64,000 bases of DNA from Candidatus Wolframiiraptor gerlachensis (GCA_021323375.2 JAJPCT020000016.1:1-64000); one strand, 5' to 3'; counted from the first letter of the stretch, positions 19,622-30,841 are shown. A program made the numbers and translations. Notes: generated by a model from the letters alone, not told the origin.

Positions 19622-20926
19622 CGCCGAACAGGCGCACCCTTGGCCGCTGCTGCACGGCCAGGGTGGGAAGAGCCGACATCGAGGTACCAAGCCGCGGGGT
19701 CGATGGGGACTCTCGCCCGCGACGAGCCTGTTATCCCTGGGGTAACTTTTCTGTCACCACCGCCCCCCATCGGTGGGAGGCGATGGATCGCTAGGCCCGG
19801 GTTTCCCCCCTGCGCCCCTTACGTTCAAGGGCGCAGTCAGGCCGGCTTTTGCCCTTGCACTCTACGGCGGGTTTCTGTCCCGCCTGAGCCGACCTTTGGG
19901 CCCCCTCGATACCTTTTCGAGGGGGTGCCGCCCCAGCCAAACTGCCCACCTGCCGTTGTCCCAGGGCACAGGCCCTGGTTAGCGGCGCAGCCGGAGGTGG
20001 CCGGTGTTACATCGGCGCCTCCCCCAGCCCCCGGAGAGGCTGGGATCGACGGCTCCCGGCTACGCTCTGCACCCCCAGCCGCACCGCAGCGACAGGCTGC
20101 AGTAAAGCTCCACAGGGACTTCTCTCCCCGCCGGGGGCCCCTGGACTGTGCATCCAGGTTACGTGGGTTCACGGGGTTCCGGGCGGGGACAGCGGGGCCC
20201 TCGTTGATCCATTCATGCACGTCGGAACTTACCCGACAAGGCATTTGGCTACCTTTCTCCCGGGGCCTTACCCACCTTGTGATAGGGCAGGTCCCCGTTA
20301 AGAGAGTCAGAGTTACTCCCGGCGTTTAGGGGCCCTTATCCCGGTTGGACCCGGGGTTCAGGGACCCCCACTGGCCAGGATTGAGGAGCCGTTCACAACC
20401 TTTCGGTCTCGCGGCTCCCTATGTTTTTATTAAACAGTCGGGACCCCCTTGTCACTGCGACCTGCGATCCCAGGCTCGTGGCCCAGGATCGCAGGCACCC
20501 CTTCTACCGAAGGTACGGGGCTAATTTGCCGAGTTCCCTCGCCCGGAGTACCCCCAGACGCCTTAGGCTCCTCACCTAGGGGCACCAGTGTCGGTTCTTG
20601 GTACGGTCACGGGGGCTCGTTCCCGCCTCCCTTTTCACCGGCCCCAGGGCTCAGCCGAAGCCCCCATACGGGGGCCCCATCCCGCTTTCACCCGGTTCTC
20701 GCCATTACGGCACTCCCCGGGCTTATACGGTTGGACCGGGCTACGGCCCGGCTCGGCCTACCCCGAGGCGTCAGGAGGCGGGCTTGCGTTGCCGCACCTA
20801 CCCCCGTGGCACCGGAATCTTAACCGGTTTCCCTTTCGGCCTACCCGGTTAAGGTCGGCCTTAGGACCGGCTTACCCCCGGCTGACGACCATTGCCGGGG
20901 AACCCTTGCCCCTACGGCGGAGGGGA

Positions 20927-21563
20927 TATGAGGAGGGGGCTGAGGACCAAACTTTCCCAAAAAGGAAAATAGATCTACAAGCAACACGTTATAAACCCTG
21001 ATTGATAAGGTTCCAAGGCTCTGAACATGAACCATTAACTCTCTATCCTATGAAGGGTTTACGGAATTGTGAAAGAGGTATTTTCAACAGAGCTGACCAT
21101 TTGTGCTCTAACTTCTTCACCTTAGACGTTGATTCGTTAAAGCGTAATCTTATTTGCAATATTGCCTGATTTCTTTTCTTGAGGCCCCAAGCATTTCAAG
21201 AAAGTTTACTACAGCTATTATCTTTTGCAGATCGCTATTAACAAATTCGAAATCTTGTTTTCATGTAGCTTAGTCTCTTTGTCCCTTCACCAGCATAGAG
21301 TCCCAGAGTGTGTCCGAATAATGTTGCTGGAATATGGCGACGGATTTTCAGCACGTTTTTTGCAACCGTTACCGTATCGGAAGCGAAGTAACACGTTCTC
21401 CTCGTCAGTTGTCTTCTCAAAGATTAAGGTATAAAAGATTAAGGTATAGATAATAGATAATATTTTTAGAATAAGCTCAGACATAACTACATTGCTCATA
21501 CTTACTCGTAGAGAGCAGTGCACTACCTAAGTACTATAAGTTCATTTGGTCCAAGCCCCCTCT
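20927..21563 (-). other. Archaeal BHB-type rRNA intron in the loop of 23S helix 45 (637 nt)
   Basis: Sense 5' AGGGG-TGAG-AAA-GAGGGGGCT...AGCCCCCTC-CTCA-TAT-CCCCT 3': exon helix AGGGG:CCCCT, 3-nt bulge TAT, 4-bp helix TGAG:CTCA, 3-nt bulge AAA, intron helix 9 bp plus 8 bp (GGACCAAA:TTTGGTCC). Cutting after the second bulge nucleotide joins AGGGGTGAGAA|TCCCCTCCGCCG, a normal H45 hairpin. Confidence 0.93.
20950..21420 (-). pseudogene. Degenerate LAGLIDADG-like homing endonuclease relic inside the 23S intron
   Basis: Consecutive minus-strand frames give TVTVAKNVLKIRRHIPATLFGHTLGLYAGEGTKRLSYMKTRFRIC / NSDLQKIIAVVNFLEMLGASRKEI / RLRFNESTSKVKKLEHKWSALLKIPLSQFRKPFIG / LGTLSIRVYNVLLVDLFSFLGKFG. Confidence 0.75.
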
Positions 21564-23008
21564 TTCTCACCCCTCTAGCGCTGTTACTACCGCCGGGATC
21601 TGCATTAGGGGCCGGTCCACCGGACCTCACGGCCCGGCTTCTGCCCAGCCCCTACGCCCCCCTACCGCCACCCGGCATCCGCCGGGTGACCCGGGGTTTC
21701 GGCGGCCCGCTTAGACCCGTCAATTTTCGGGGCCTCCCGCCTCGGCGGGTGCGCTGTTACGCGTTCCTTAGAGGATAGCTGCTTCTAAGCTTACCTCCCC
21801 GCTGTCTTCGGCGGGAGACGCCCTTCGGTTTGTTCACTTAGCGGGCACTTAGGGGCCTTAACCCCAGGTCTGGGTTGTTCCCCTCTCGGGGCAGGAGCTT
21901 ACCCCCCGCCCCCCACTCCCGGGGTCTACGGCGCCCAGGGATTCGGAGTTCGAAAGGGAGGCGGGCCCTTTCGAGCCCTTACCCCCCTATCGGTGCTCTA
22001 CCCCCTGGGCGGCCTCGCCCGGGGCTGTCCTGCGAGACACTTCGGGGGGAACTAGCTATCACCGGGCTTGATTGGTCTTTAGCCCCTACCCCCAGGTCAG
22101 GGGACCGAATTGCACGTCAGGACCCCTTACGGGCCTCCACCGGGGTTTCCCCCGGCTTCACCCTGCCCAGGGGTAGATCGCCCGGTTTCTAGCCGCACGG
22201 CCGTGACTTCAGGCCCTTATCAGACCCCGCCCCTCGGAGAGCATAATGCTCTCCTGCGGGCTAGTCGGTTTCCCTACGCCTACGGGCCTTGGTGAGCCCT
22301 TAGGCTCGCCACGACCGTGCACTCCCCGGCCCGTGTTTCAAGACGGAGCGGGCGACCCCGGTATCCCCCCTCGACCCCCATGGTGAGGGGTCTTCGGAGG
22401 GATTGCCCTTGAGGGCCGCCCACGTCTGTTACCGGCCGGTTTCAGGCGCTTTTCACCCCCCTCCCGGGGTACTTTTCACCTTTCGCTCACGCTACTGGTG
22501 CGCTATCGGTCTCGGGACGTATTTAGCCTTGGAGGCCGATGACCCCCAACTTCCCGCACCCTATCCGGGGTGCGGTACTCGGGGACCCGGGCATCACCCC
22601 TCCCGCCTTCCCCTACGGGGCTATCACCCTCTATGGCGGCCCATTCCAGGGCACTTCGGGTCAGCGGGCTGGGGTGGGCCCCGGGCCCATCACCCCACAT
22701 TCCCGCAGAGTTATCCCCTGCGGGTTCGGTTTGGGCTCCTCCCCTTTCCCTCGCCGGTACTCGGGGAATCCCATTTTGGTTTCTTTTCCTCCCCCTACTT
22801 GGATGTTTCCGTTCGGGGGGTTCCCGATCCCAGGGGCCTTAACCCCCGGGATCGAGGGCTGGGAGCAGAGCCCCCAGCCCTCAGGAGATCCCATTCGGAG
22901 ATCCCCGGATCAACGCCCGCCTGCGGCTACCCGGGGCTTTTCGCAGCTTGCCACGCCCTTCCTCGGCGCCCGAGCCGAGGCATCCACCGGCCGGCGTACT
23001 CGGGTCCA

Positions 23009-23058
23009 GGGGCGCTTACTATCCAGTAGGCGGTGTCTCGAGGCCTATGAGCGCGGTC
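23009..23058 (-). other. 5' arm of pre-23S rRNA processing stem (outer part)
   Basis: See 19195-19255; the 21-bp perfect outer repeat is at 23038-23058. Confidence 0.88.
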
Positions 23059-23144
23059 ATCGAAGTGAGCGCTCTCCCGCATCCGATTTCCAGCGCGGCT
23101 GCGCTGGAAACCTTCATCGTGCCAACCATTTCTCCTATGCGGCT

Positions 23145-23161
23145 GCATATAAGTATTTTCA
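23145..23161 (-). promoter_or_regulatory. Probable BRE/TATA promoter of the 23S transcription unit
   Basis: Minus strand GAAAATACTTATATGC upstream of the leader and processing stem. Confidence 0.5.
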
Positions 23162-23223
23162 AGGCAGGGGGCTGCACAACCCCTATAATCAGCCGGCTTT
23201 GGTCTTACGAGCGTGATGCCGGG

Positions 23224-23919
23224 ATGAGCAAGCTTGGCGTAAGCTCCAAGGTTCTTAATGAGGTCATGGAGGGCGTTTTGAGGGTTTCTCGAGAGCTGTT
23301 CGAGGAGGGCCTCGTGAAGAGCACCTTTGGCGTGGTGAGCGCGAGGATCCCAGATACCGATTATGTAGTCATTACCCCGAGCGGGTTCAGGAAGGAGAGG
23401 GTTGCTAAGAAGAATCTCGTTATCGTGAACCTAGAGGGGGAGGTTGTTAGGGGTAATTTCAGGCCTTCAAGCGAGACGCCCATGCACGTCTATATTCATA
23501 AGAGGATTCCCGAGGCTAGATGTGTTGTCCACACGCATTCGCCCATGGCCACGGTCTTCGCCATACTAGAGATGGATATACCGTGCTTGACTACCGAGCA
23601 GGCGCATGCCTTCGAGGGAAGAGTACCTGTTGTTAGAAACTACTCGTATCCTGGAACGACGAAGGTCGAGGAGCTGGAGAGCATAGTTGAGGCTCTTAGA
23701 AGGAGCAAGGTCGCCCTGCTGAGAAAGCATGGCGTAATAACTTATGGCACGAGCTATGAGGAGGCCTTGGATAACGCCGTGGTCGTTGAGGAGCTTGCGA
23801 AGTCGGCGATCTTCGCACTACTTCTCGGAAAGCCGGAAGAGCTTACAGAAGCTGATATAGAATACATGAGAGAGTTTAAGAAAAAAAGGTATGGTCAAAG
23901 GCCGGCTCAGCAGCCTTAG
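23224..23919 (+). CDS. Class II aldolase/adducin-family protein (fuculose-phosphate aldolase-like)
   Basis: [45 protein letters not shown]. The ORF track start (22948) lies in rRNA; ATG at 23224 preferred. Confidence 0.88.
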   Translation: MSKLGVSSKVLNEVMEGVLRVSRELFEEGLVKSTFGVVSARIPDTDYVVITPSGFRKERVAKKNLVIVNLEGEVVRGNFRPSSETPMHVYIHKRIPEARCVVHTHSPMATVFAILEMDIPCLTTEQAHAFEGRVPVVRNYSYPGTTKVEELESIVEALRRSKVALLRKHGVITYGTSYEEALDNAVVVEELAKSAIFALLLGKPEELTEADIEYMREFKKKRYGQRPAQQP

Positions 23920-23950
23920 CCCACTCTCGCCAATTTTTTGCTTACTAGCT

Positions 23951-24586
23951 TTACGGAGTATTCGATGTCTGGGACCTGTAGTTCTCCGTAGTCTCCGAGC
24001 CTATCTCGGGCAGCTCTGGGAATTGCTTGCTCATCCGCTGGGCAGCGATCTCAGCCGCCTCCTCCAAGATCTTCCTAGCCTCCCTGTCGGCAACTGTTAC
24101 CGATGTCATTGCTCCTGTGAAGTTTCCAGCCTCAACCATCAAGCTCTCGAGCATCTCATCGATCACCTCAAGGTTGTGTGCAACCTCGGGGACTATTCCC
24201 GAGAGATCCGTCTGGATCTGCTTGATTATCCTCGTAGCGGGCGCTAGGACATTCATGACGTCCCCGAAGTCCTTTATCGTCTCTAGCCTCAGGATCACCT
24301 TCTCGAGGGATATCTGGCTCCTCAGAATAGTTCTGCTCATCCTTCGCAGCTGGGCTATCTCATTTGCGTATATCGTCGCTCTATCCCTATCCAGCTCCTG
24401 CTCAGCCGTTACACATGCCTCGAATAGCTCTCTATCTCTTGCCACCAGCCTCTGATAAGCCCTCTTCAGCTTCTCCGATTGAACTCTAAGCTGGATTATT
24501 ACATCGTTTATCCTAGGGCTCAGCGTTAGGCTTCTCTGCTGCTGGGGTTGAGGGCTCTCGCGCCTAAACAGCTCCCAAAACCTCAT
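23951..24586 (-). CDS. ESCRT-III/Snf7-like CdvB-family cell-division protein
   Basis: Basic N-terminal helices, long helical core ending LPELPEIGSETTE; no obvious C-terminal winged helix. Confidence 0.85.
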   Translation of the reverse strand: MRFWELFRRESPQPQQQRSLTLSPRINDVIIQLRVQSEKLKRAYQRLVARDRELFEACVTAEQELDRDRATIYANEIAQLRRMSRTILRSQISLEKVILRLETIKDFGDVMNVLAPATRIIKQIQTDLSGIVPEVAHNLEVIDEMLESLMVEAGNFTGAMTSVTVADREARKILEEAAEIAAQRMSKQFPELPEIGSETTENYRSQTSNTP

Positions 24587-24757
24587 CTATGACCACTCAA
24601 CCGCCCCTCATGCATCACTACCTATTTAGAGATTTGTAGAAACGCCTTCTAAGATAAGACGCGGAGAATTCCAGAAGAATTCCAAGGATACTATGATGGA
24701 ACAGCCAAAAATTGAGGAGGAATGTTGAGGCAAATATTTTCAAAGTAGATGAGCACC

Positions 24758-26311
24758 TTAAGGCTGCGTAGAGGACATTATTTCCGAGGCGAGCTCATAG
24801 CATTCCAACAAACTTTCATGTAGTTTCTTGTAAAGCTGATAATACTTGTCGTATATCTTGACATTCTCCGGGTTCGGCTTCACCACATTCTCGACGGAAA
24901 CCCACTCATATATCGTCTCATACTTCAGGTATCCCGTCCCCACGCCGGCCATCAGCGCGTCGCCGAGTGGGGCTCCTGGAGCCGGCTCGACATACCTCAA
25001 CTCCCGCCCGGTGACATCGGCCATTATCTGCCTCCAGATCGGGGACTTCGCGCCGCCATTAACTAAGATTATCCTCTTTATCGGTATTCCAGCCTCGTGG
25101 GCGACCTCTATGCTGTGCCTGAGCGCATATGCAACCGCCTCCAAGAAGGCTCTATAGATGTGCGCTTTGGTATGTGATAGCCTCAGGCCGAAGAGGCAGC
25201 TCCTCATGTTTGGGCTCCAGAAGGGCGCTCGCTCGCCGACCATCATGTGGGGCGTGAAGATGAGTCCATCAGCTCCCGGCGGGATCTTCTCAGCCATCTT
25301 GTCCAAGAGCATGTATGCTGATATGCCCGAGCTCTCCGCGACCAGCTTCTCATGCTGTGATAACATGTCCCTGAACCATCGGATTATTGCGCCGGCCGTC
25401 GCTATCCCGGAGTGCGAGTAGACCTTCTGCAGGTCATAAGCTACATGTGGCAGGGTCACGATCTTCTTCGATAGCCGAAGCTCATCCTGAATGACTCCGT
25501 TACACATTGATGTCCCGATCATCGATGTTAGGTCTCCATCGTTTAGCGCCGTGACGCTGAGCGCTGACATAGGGGCATCTATTCCACCAGCAACCACTTG
25601 AGTCCCCTTCCTGAGGCCCGTTGCCTTTGCCCCCTCATCCGTGATCTCGCCAACAACATCCTTCGAACAGTTTATCTCCTCAGGGAAGAAGTCCCTCGGA
25701 ATTCCCATCTCCTCCATCAAGTCCTCGGCCCAATCCCTCTTATGAATATCATATATTCCCCCGATGTTGCCAGCGCTTGAGTGGTCTATGCAATTGACGC
25801 CCGTGAGCTTGTAGATTATGTAGCCGTATATCGTCATGAGCTTGTATATCCTTTCCCAGTTCTTCGGCTCGTGTCTCTTTATCCAGAGTATCTTCGGGAA
25901 GCCATAATATGGGTCGATGACGTTCCCGGTCTTCTTGAAGACCTTATCCTCCCCTATCTCCCTCCTAATCCACTCGCATTCCTCGATAGCCCTCCTATCC
26001 ATCCAGATTATTGCGGGGCGTATTGGCTTAAACTCCTTATCAACAGGCACTCCGGCTCCCGAGAATAAGCCGCTTATCGAGATGCCTACTATATCTGCGG
26101 GATCAACCTTAGCCGCGTGGAGGACTCCACGTATGCTCTCGACATAGGCGTTCCACCAGACATCGGGCCACTGTTCCGCCCAGCCCGGATTGGGAATCAG
26201 TATATCCGACTCAACAAAGGATGTCGCCAAGATCCTCCCAGACGCATCCACTATGACGCTTTTTGTCCCGAAAGTCCCGACATCGGTCCCGAGGAAGAGG
26301 GGCCCGCCCAT
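24758..26311 (-). CDS. FGGY-family carbohydrate kinase
   Basis: GTDVGTFGTKSVIVDASGRI, GGIDAPMSALSVTALNDGD, NGGAKSPIWRQIMADVTG. Confidence 0.9.
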   Translation of the reverse strand: MGGPLFLGTDVGTFGTKSVIVDASGRILATSFVESDILIPNPGWAEQWPDVWWNAYVESIRGVLHAAKVDPADIVGISISGLFSGAGVPVDKEFKPIRPAIIWMDRRAIEECEWIRREIGEDKVFKKTGNVIDPYYGFPKILWIKRHEPKNWERIYKLMTIYGYIIYKLTGVNCIDHSSAGNIGGIYDIHKRDWAEDLMEEMGIPRDFFPEEINCSKDVVGEITDEGAKATGLRKGTQVVAGGIDAPMSALSVTALNDGDLTSMIGTSMCNGVIQDELRLSKKIVTLPHVAYDLQKVYSHSGIATAGAIIRWFRDMLSQHEKLVAESSGISAYMLLDKMAEKIPPGADGLIFTPHMMVGERAPFWSPNMRSCLFGLRLSHTKAHIYRAFLEAVAYALRHSIEVAHEAGIPIKRIILVNGGAKSPIWRQIMADVTGRELRYVEPAPGAPLGDALMAGVGTGYLKYETIYEWVSVENVVKPNPENVKIYDKYYQLYKKLHESLLECYELASEIMSSTQP

Positions 26312-26458
26312 AGGCCATCAAAGAGTAAATATCATCATGTGGCATAAATATAAGCAGTTCCGCCCACGGGCTTTAGGCGTCGCTCGAGCTTCCCCTAGGA
26401 GGCTGCGCAACGATTAATATTCCCCGCTATTGGATGATAGACTGTAAGTGGGGGTTTC

Positions 26459-27094
26459 ATGGATAGAGCTTCCGCCGTGATCTATATTGGAATTGATAGG
26501 TCGTGTAGGCGTGAGCTTGGGCTAGCGAAGATAGCGGGTAAGCCCATGATAGAGCATGTATTGGATGCTGTTCCGGATGATGTCGAGGAACTAGCAATAC
26601 TCGTGGGCGAGTGCGATGACCCGGAGGTTTATAATGAGGTCGCGGAGAAGTATCTCGCTGAGATTATAGAATTTAAGGAGCAGGCTGTTAATGATCGTAG
26701 GCTGATAGAGTTCGCGATCGATAATATTCAGGGTGACAGGATGCTCATACTCCCGGGGAACGCCCCGCTTATCACGAGGGATTTCGCCGCATTTCTTCTC
26801 GAGTGCTCCAAGAGGTTTAGGGCTGTTTTGCCAAGATCGCCCGCGAGGAACACGATATACTTGATGGCATCATATCAGACCAGGCCCATTAGAGAGTTCT
26901 TCGGCTCCCACCCCAGCGCCGGGATGGATGAGGCTGTTAAGAGCATCGGCGGCGCGATCTACCTCTCAAGCATGAGCCTCAGGATATTTGATGAGAAGCT
27001 TGGGATGTTCTTCAGGGTCTCGACTCCTCAAGACCTGAAGAGGGCGGAGAAAATATTGAAGACTAGGAAGACTCAGCGCCTGATTGAGCTATGA
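26459..27094 (+). CDS. MobA-like/NTP-transferase family protein
   Basis: KIAGKPMIEHVLDAV and LPGNAPLITRDF motifs. Confidence 0.7.
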   Translation: MDRASAVIYIGIDRSCRRELGLAKIAGKPMIEHVLDAVPDDVEELAILVGECDDPEVYNEVAEKYLAEIIEFKEQAVNDRRLIEFAIDNIQGDRMLILPGNAPLITRDFAAFLLECSKRFRAVLPRSPARNTIYLMASYQTRPIREFFGSHPSAGMDEAVKSIGGAIYLSSMSLRIFDEKLGMFFRVSTPQDLKRAEKILKTRKTQRLIEL

Positions 27095-28083
27095 AAAAGC
27101 TCGGGAAGATTGATCGAGAGCTTCTCGAGAGGTTTGTCTTCCGCAGGCTTGGCTATAGGAGAAGAGATGTAATAGTCCCGCCTAGATTTGGCGAGGATGC
27201 CGGGGTTGTTAGGGCCGGGGGCGGGCCCCTCGTATTGGCCACGGATCCCATAACAGGGGCCAGCGAGCTGGCGGGCTGGCTCTCCGTCCACGTGAATGCG
27301 AATGATGTCGCAGTCATGGGGGCTGAGCCGAAATGGTTCTCGGCAACGATACTTCTTCCAGAGGATGGTTTGGGGGGTCTCGACCGGATAACACATGATA
27401 TTCATCGAGCCTGTAGAAGCCTGCGCGTAGCGGTTGTAACAGGGCATACGGAGGTCTCCCCTGGGATCTCTAGGCCCATAATAGTTGGCCAGATGATTGG
27501 TGAGCTGGTCTCTAGGAGGCCTATCACGTCCTCTGGTGCGAGGCCCGGGGACCTCCTAGTGATGTCTAAGACCGCTGGGATAGAGGGGACCGCGATCCTA
27601 GCGTCGGATTTCAGGAGCATGCTTGCCGGGAGGGTGCCAAATGAGATTCTGGCCCAAGCGGAGAAGTTCTACGAGAGGATAAGTGTTGTCAAAGAGGCTT
27701 TGAGGCTGGCTAGGGAAGGGCTTGCCAACGCCATGCATGATCCCACGGAGGGCGGCCTGATCGGCGGAGCTTATGAGCTCGCGGAAGCCAGCAGCTGCTC
27801 CTTCATAATATATGAGGAGGCAATCCCCGTGGCTAGGGAGACCAGGATAATATGCGAAGCTCTTGAATGCGACCCCCTAAAGCTCATCTCCTCCGGCGTC
27901 CTGCTCGCTGCTGTTCCCAGAAGGCTTGCCAAGAGGCTGTCGAGAATACGAGGTTTCAGAGTAATCGGTGAGCTGAGGGGGAGGGGGGAGGGGAATATTG
28001 TCGTGAGGAAGGATGGTTCAGAGGAGAGGATTAAGGGGCCGGTTCTAGACGAGCTCTGGAGATTATTTATGGAACATGGGTAA
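27091..28083 (+). CDS. AIR synthase-related protein (HypE/ThiL-like)
   Basis: RFGEDAGVV, TDPITGA, NANDVAVMGAEPKWF, HDPTEGGLIGGAYELAEAS. Confidence 0.8.
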   Translation: MKKLGKIDRELLERFVFRRLGYRRRDVIVPPRFGEDAGVVRAGGGPLVLATDPITGASELAGWLSVHVNANDVAVMGAEPKWFSATILLPEDGLGGLDRITHDIHRACRSLRVAVVTGHTEVSPGISRPIIVGQMIGELVSRRPITSSGARPGDLLVMSKTAGIEGTAILASDFRSMLAGRVPNEILAQAEKFYERISVVKEALRLAREGLANAMHDPTEGGLIGGAYELAEASSCSFIIYEEAIPVARETRIICEALECDPLKLISSGVLLAAVPRRLAKRLSRIRGFRVIGELRGRGEGNIVVRKDGSEERIKGPVLDELWRLFMEHG

Positions 28084-28136
28084 GCCCCCGGCATCAATAA
28101 TAAATTTCAGCATGTCGTTTTCGCGGAGGGAAATCT

Positions 28137-29591
28137 GTGGCGGAGATTTTAGGGCGTATCGGCCTCTCCTTCGATGATGTTCTACTTGTTCCAAGAAGAT
28201 CTTCCATAAGGTCTAGAAAGGAGGTTGATACGCGGAGCAAGTTCACGAGGAGGATCTGGCTGAATATACCCATCGTCTCTGCCGCTATGGATACTGTGAC
28301 GGAGTCTAGGATGGCTATAACCATGGCTAGGGAGGGTGGGATAGGCGTCATACACAGGTTTATGCCGCCCCAGAAGCAGGCTGAGGAGGTCTCGAAGGTC
28401 AAGCGCGCTGAGAACATCGTGATAGAGAAGCCCGCGACGATAAGGCCTGAAGCCACGGTCAAGGATGCAAAGGATCTCATGAGCTTCCTCGGGATAAGCG
28501 GCCTCCTCGTGGTCGATGATCATGGCAAGCTGCTCGGGATCATAACTAGGAGGGATGTCCTCTTCGAGGATAATAGGAGGCTTGTCAAGGATTGCATGAC
28601 TCCGAGGAGTGATATGATAGTCGCGAGGGAGGGTGTTTCGCTCGAGGAGGCTAGGGAGATATTCAGGAGCCATAAGATAGAGAAGCTGCCGATAGTGGAT
28701 GATGAGGGGAGGCTTAAGGGTCTGATAACGAGCGTCGATCTTGTTAAGCGCGAGGCCTATCCGAATGCCTCTAGGGACTCAAAGGGGAGGCTTCTAGTCG
28801 CTGCTGCCGTGGGCGTCAAGGAGAGGGAGCTTGAGAGGGCTCAGCTCTTGGTGGAGGCGGGCGTGGACGCACTTGTCGTCGATGTGGCCCATGGCCATAG
28901 CGAGATGTGTATGGAGATGGTGAAGAGGCTTCGGATAATCTATGGTGACGATGAGGAGATTGTTGCGGGGAATGTTGCGACGCGGGAGGGCGTGGAGGAT
29001 CTAGCATCGGCTGGGGCGAGCGCTGTCAAAGTTGGTATAGGCCCTGGATCCGTCTGCACGACTAGGGTTGTTGCCGGCGTCGGCGTCCCCCAGCTCACGG
29101 CGATAATAGAGTGCGCAGAGGCTGCTGAGCAGATGGATGTGCCGATAATCGCTGATGGCGGGATAAGGGAGAGCGGTGACGTCGTGAAGGCCCTTGCCGC
29201 CGGGGCATCAACCGTGATGATAGGGAGGCTTCTGGCGGGCACGGATGAGAGCCCAGGAACGATCGTGATGAAGAATGGGAGGAGGTATAAGATATACAGG
29301 GGCATGGCCTCGATGTATGCCATGCTCGGGAGGGAGTTCATGATGAGAGATGATGCGGAGGCCCTGCTAGACGCCTCGGAATACTCATACTATGCTGAGG
29401 GCGTGGAGGCCTATGTTCCATATGTCGGCTCGGCCTCGGATGTTGTAAGGAGGCTCGTGGCAGGCCTGAGGTCTGGCATGAGCTATCTCGGTGCCAGAAA
29501 TCTTGATGAGTTGAGGAGGAACGCCATCTTCATCAGGATCAGCCCGGCCAGTGTTAGAGAGAGTTATCCCCATGATGTGGAAGTGATCTAG
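28137..29591 (+). CDS. guaB: Inosine-5'-monophosphate dehydrogenase
   Basis: [12 protein letters not shown], two CBS domains, [19 protein letters not shown]. Confidence 0.97.
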   Translation: MAEILGRIGLSFDDVLLVPRRSSIRSRKEVDTRSKFTRRIWLNIPIVSAAMDTVTESRMAITMAREGGIGVIHRFMPPQKQAEEVSKVKRAENIVIEKPATIRPEATVKDAKDLMSFLGISGLLVVDDHGKLLGIITRRDVLFEDNRRLVKDCMTPRSDMIVAREGVSLEEAREIFRSHKIEKLPIVDDEGRLKGLITSVDLVKREAYPNASRDSKGRLLVAAAVGVKERELERAQLLVEAGVDALVVDVAHGHSEMCMEMVKRLRIIYGDDEEIVAGNVATREGVEDLASAGASAVKVGIGPGSVCTTRVVAGVGVPQLTAIIECAEAAEQMDVPIIADGGIRESGDVVKALAAGASTVMIGRLLAGTDESPGTIVMKNGRRYKIYRGMASMYAMLGREFMMRDDAEALLDASEYSYYAEGVEAYVPYVGSASDVVRRLVAGLRSGMSYLGARNLDELRRNAIFIRISPASVRESYPHDVEVI

Positions 29592-29593
29592 GG

Positions 29594-30841
29594 ATGCCGG
29601 GGATAGTGATAGTCGGGCTCCAGTGGGGAGATGAGGGCAAGGGCAAGATATCATATCTGTTATGCAGGGATGCCGATTGTGTTGTCAGGTTTCAGGGAGG
29701 CGCGAACGCCGGCCACACCGTCGTTATTGAGGGGAGAAAGCTCAAGTTCAATATCCTTCCAGCAGGCTCGGCGGCTGGGGCGAGGCCATGTATAGCATCA
29801 GGAACGGTCGTTGATCTCGATGAGGTCTTCGAAGAGCTTGAGATGCTGAGGTCTATAGGCCTCGAGGCGAGGCTCATGATAAGTAGATCCGCCAGCGTTG
29901 TCCTCCCGATACATAAGAAGCTCGACTCGAGGATCGAGGAGGCTAGGGGTGGGAGCGCTGTTGGGACGACTAGGAGGGGTATAGGGCCGACATACTCGGA
30001 TAAGGCGCTGAGGACGGGGCTTAGGATTGAGGACCTACTCAACCCCGATGATCTTAGGGATAAGCTCGAGATCCTGAAGAGGCTCCATGGAGAAGAGCCG
30101 GACGACTTCGAGAACCTCAGGAGGATCGGTGAGAAGATAGCGCCCTACGTTGGGGATGTTGAGCTATATGTCAATGATGTCTTGGATGAGGGTGGGAAGG
30201 TTGTCTTTGAGGGAGCTCAGGGGACGCTGCTAGACATAGATCATGGCACCTATCCATATGTTACCTCCTCGAATACGATAGCTGGCGCGGCGTGCACGGG
30301 CTGCGGCGTCGGGCCCACGAGGATAAACGAGGTAGTCGGCGTCGCGAAGGCTTATACAACTAGGGTTGGCGCTGGCGTCTTCCCAACCGAGGTTGGGGGT
30401 GAACTGGGCGAGAGGCTCCGAGAGGTCGGCCAAGAGTATGGCACAACAACCGGCAGACCTAGAAGGGTTGGATGGCTCGACATCCCACTTCTCAGATACG
30501 CGATAAGAGTAAGCAATGTGGACTGGATAGCCTTGACAAAGCTCGATGTTCTAAGCGGCTTAGATAAGATCAAGATATGCGTCGAGTATGAATATAATGG
30601 TAAGGCTTTGGGGATCGCCCCGCCTGCTGTGAGGCTTCTCAGCAAGGTTAAGCCCGTCTATGAGGAGGTTAAGGGCTGGGGGAAGATCTCCAAGGATGAG
30701 TGGAGGAGGATCTCTAAGAGAGGGTGGGAGGCCCTTCCTGATGAGGCCAAAGCGTATGTGGAGCTCCTTGAGGATCTACTGGGCAAGCCTATCAAGCTGA
30801 TATCTATCGGGGCTGATACTGGAATGGAGGTTGAGAAGTAG
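29594..30841 (+). CDS. purA: Adenylosuccinate synthetase
   Basis: GLQWGDEGKGKI, GGANAGHTV, GTTTGRPRRVGWLD. Confidence 0.97.
   Translation: MPGIVIVGLQWGDEGKGKISYLLCRDADCVVRFQGGANAGHTVVIEGRKLKFNILPAGSAAGARPCIASGTVVDLDEVFEELEMLRSIGLEARLMISRSASVVLPIHKKLDSRIEEARGGSAVGTTRRGIGPTYSDKALRTGLRIEDLLNPDDLRDKLEILKRLHGEEPDDFENLRRIGEKIAPYVGDVELYVNDVLDEGGKVVFEGAQGTLLDIDHGTYPYVTSSNTIAGAACTGCGVGPTRINEVVGVAKAYTTRVGAGVFPTEVGGELGERLREVGQEYGTTTGRPRRVGWLDIPLLRYAIRVSNVDWIALTKLDVLSGLDKIKICVEYEYNGKALGIAPPAVRLLSKVKPVYEEVKGWGKISKDEWRRISKRGWEALPDEAKAYVELLEDLLGKPIKLISIGADTGMEVEK

Noticed and set aside
21419-21450. Tandem copies of AAGATTAAGGTATA inside the 23S intron
   Set aside because: Only two copies in AT-rich sequence; likely simple slippage within decaying intron.
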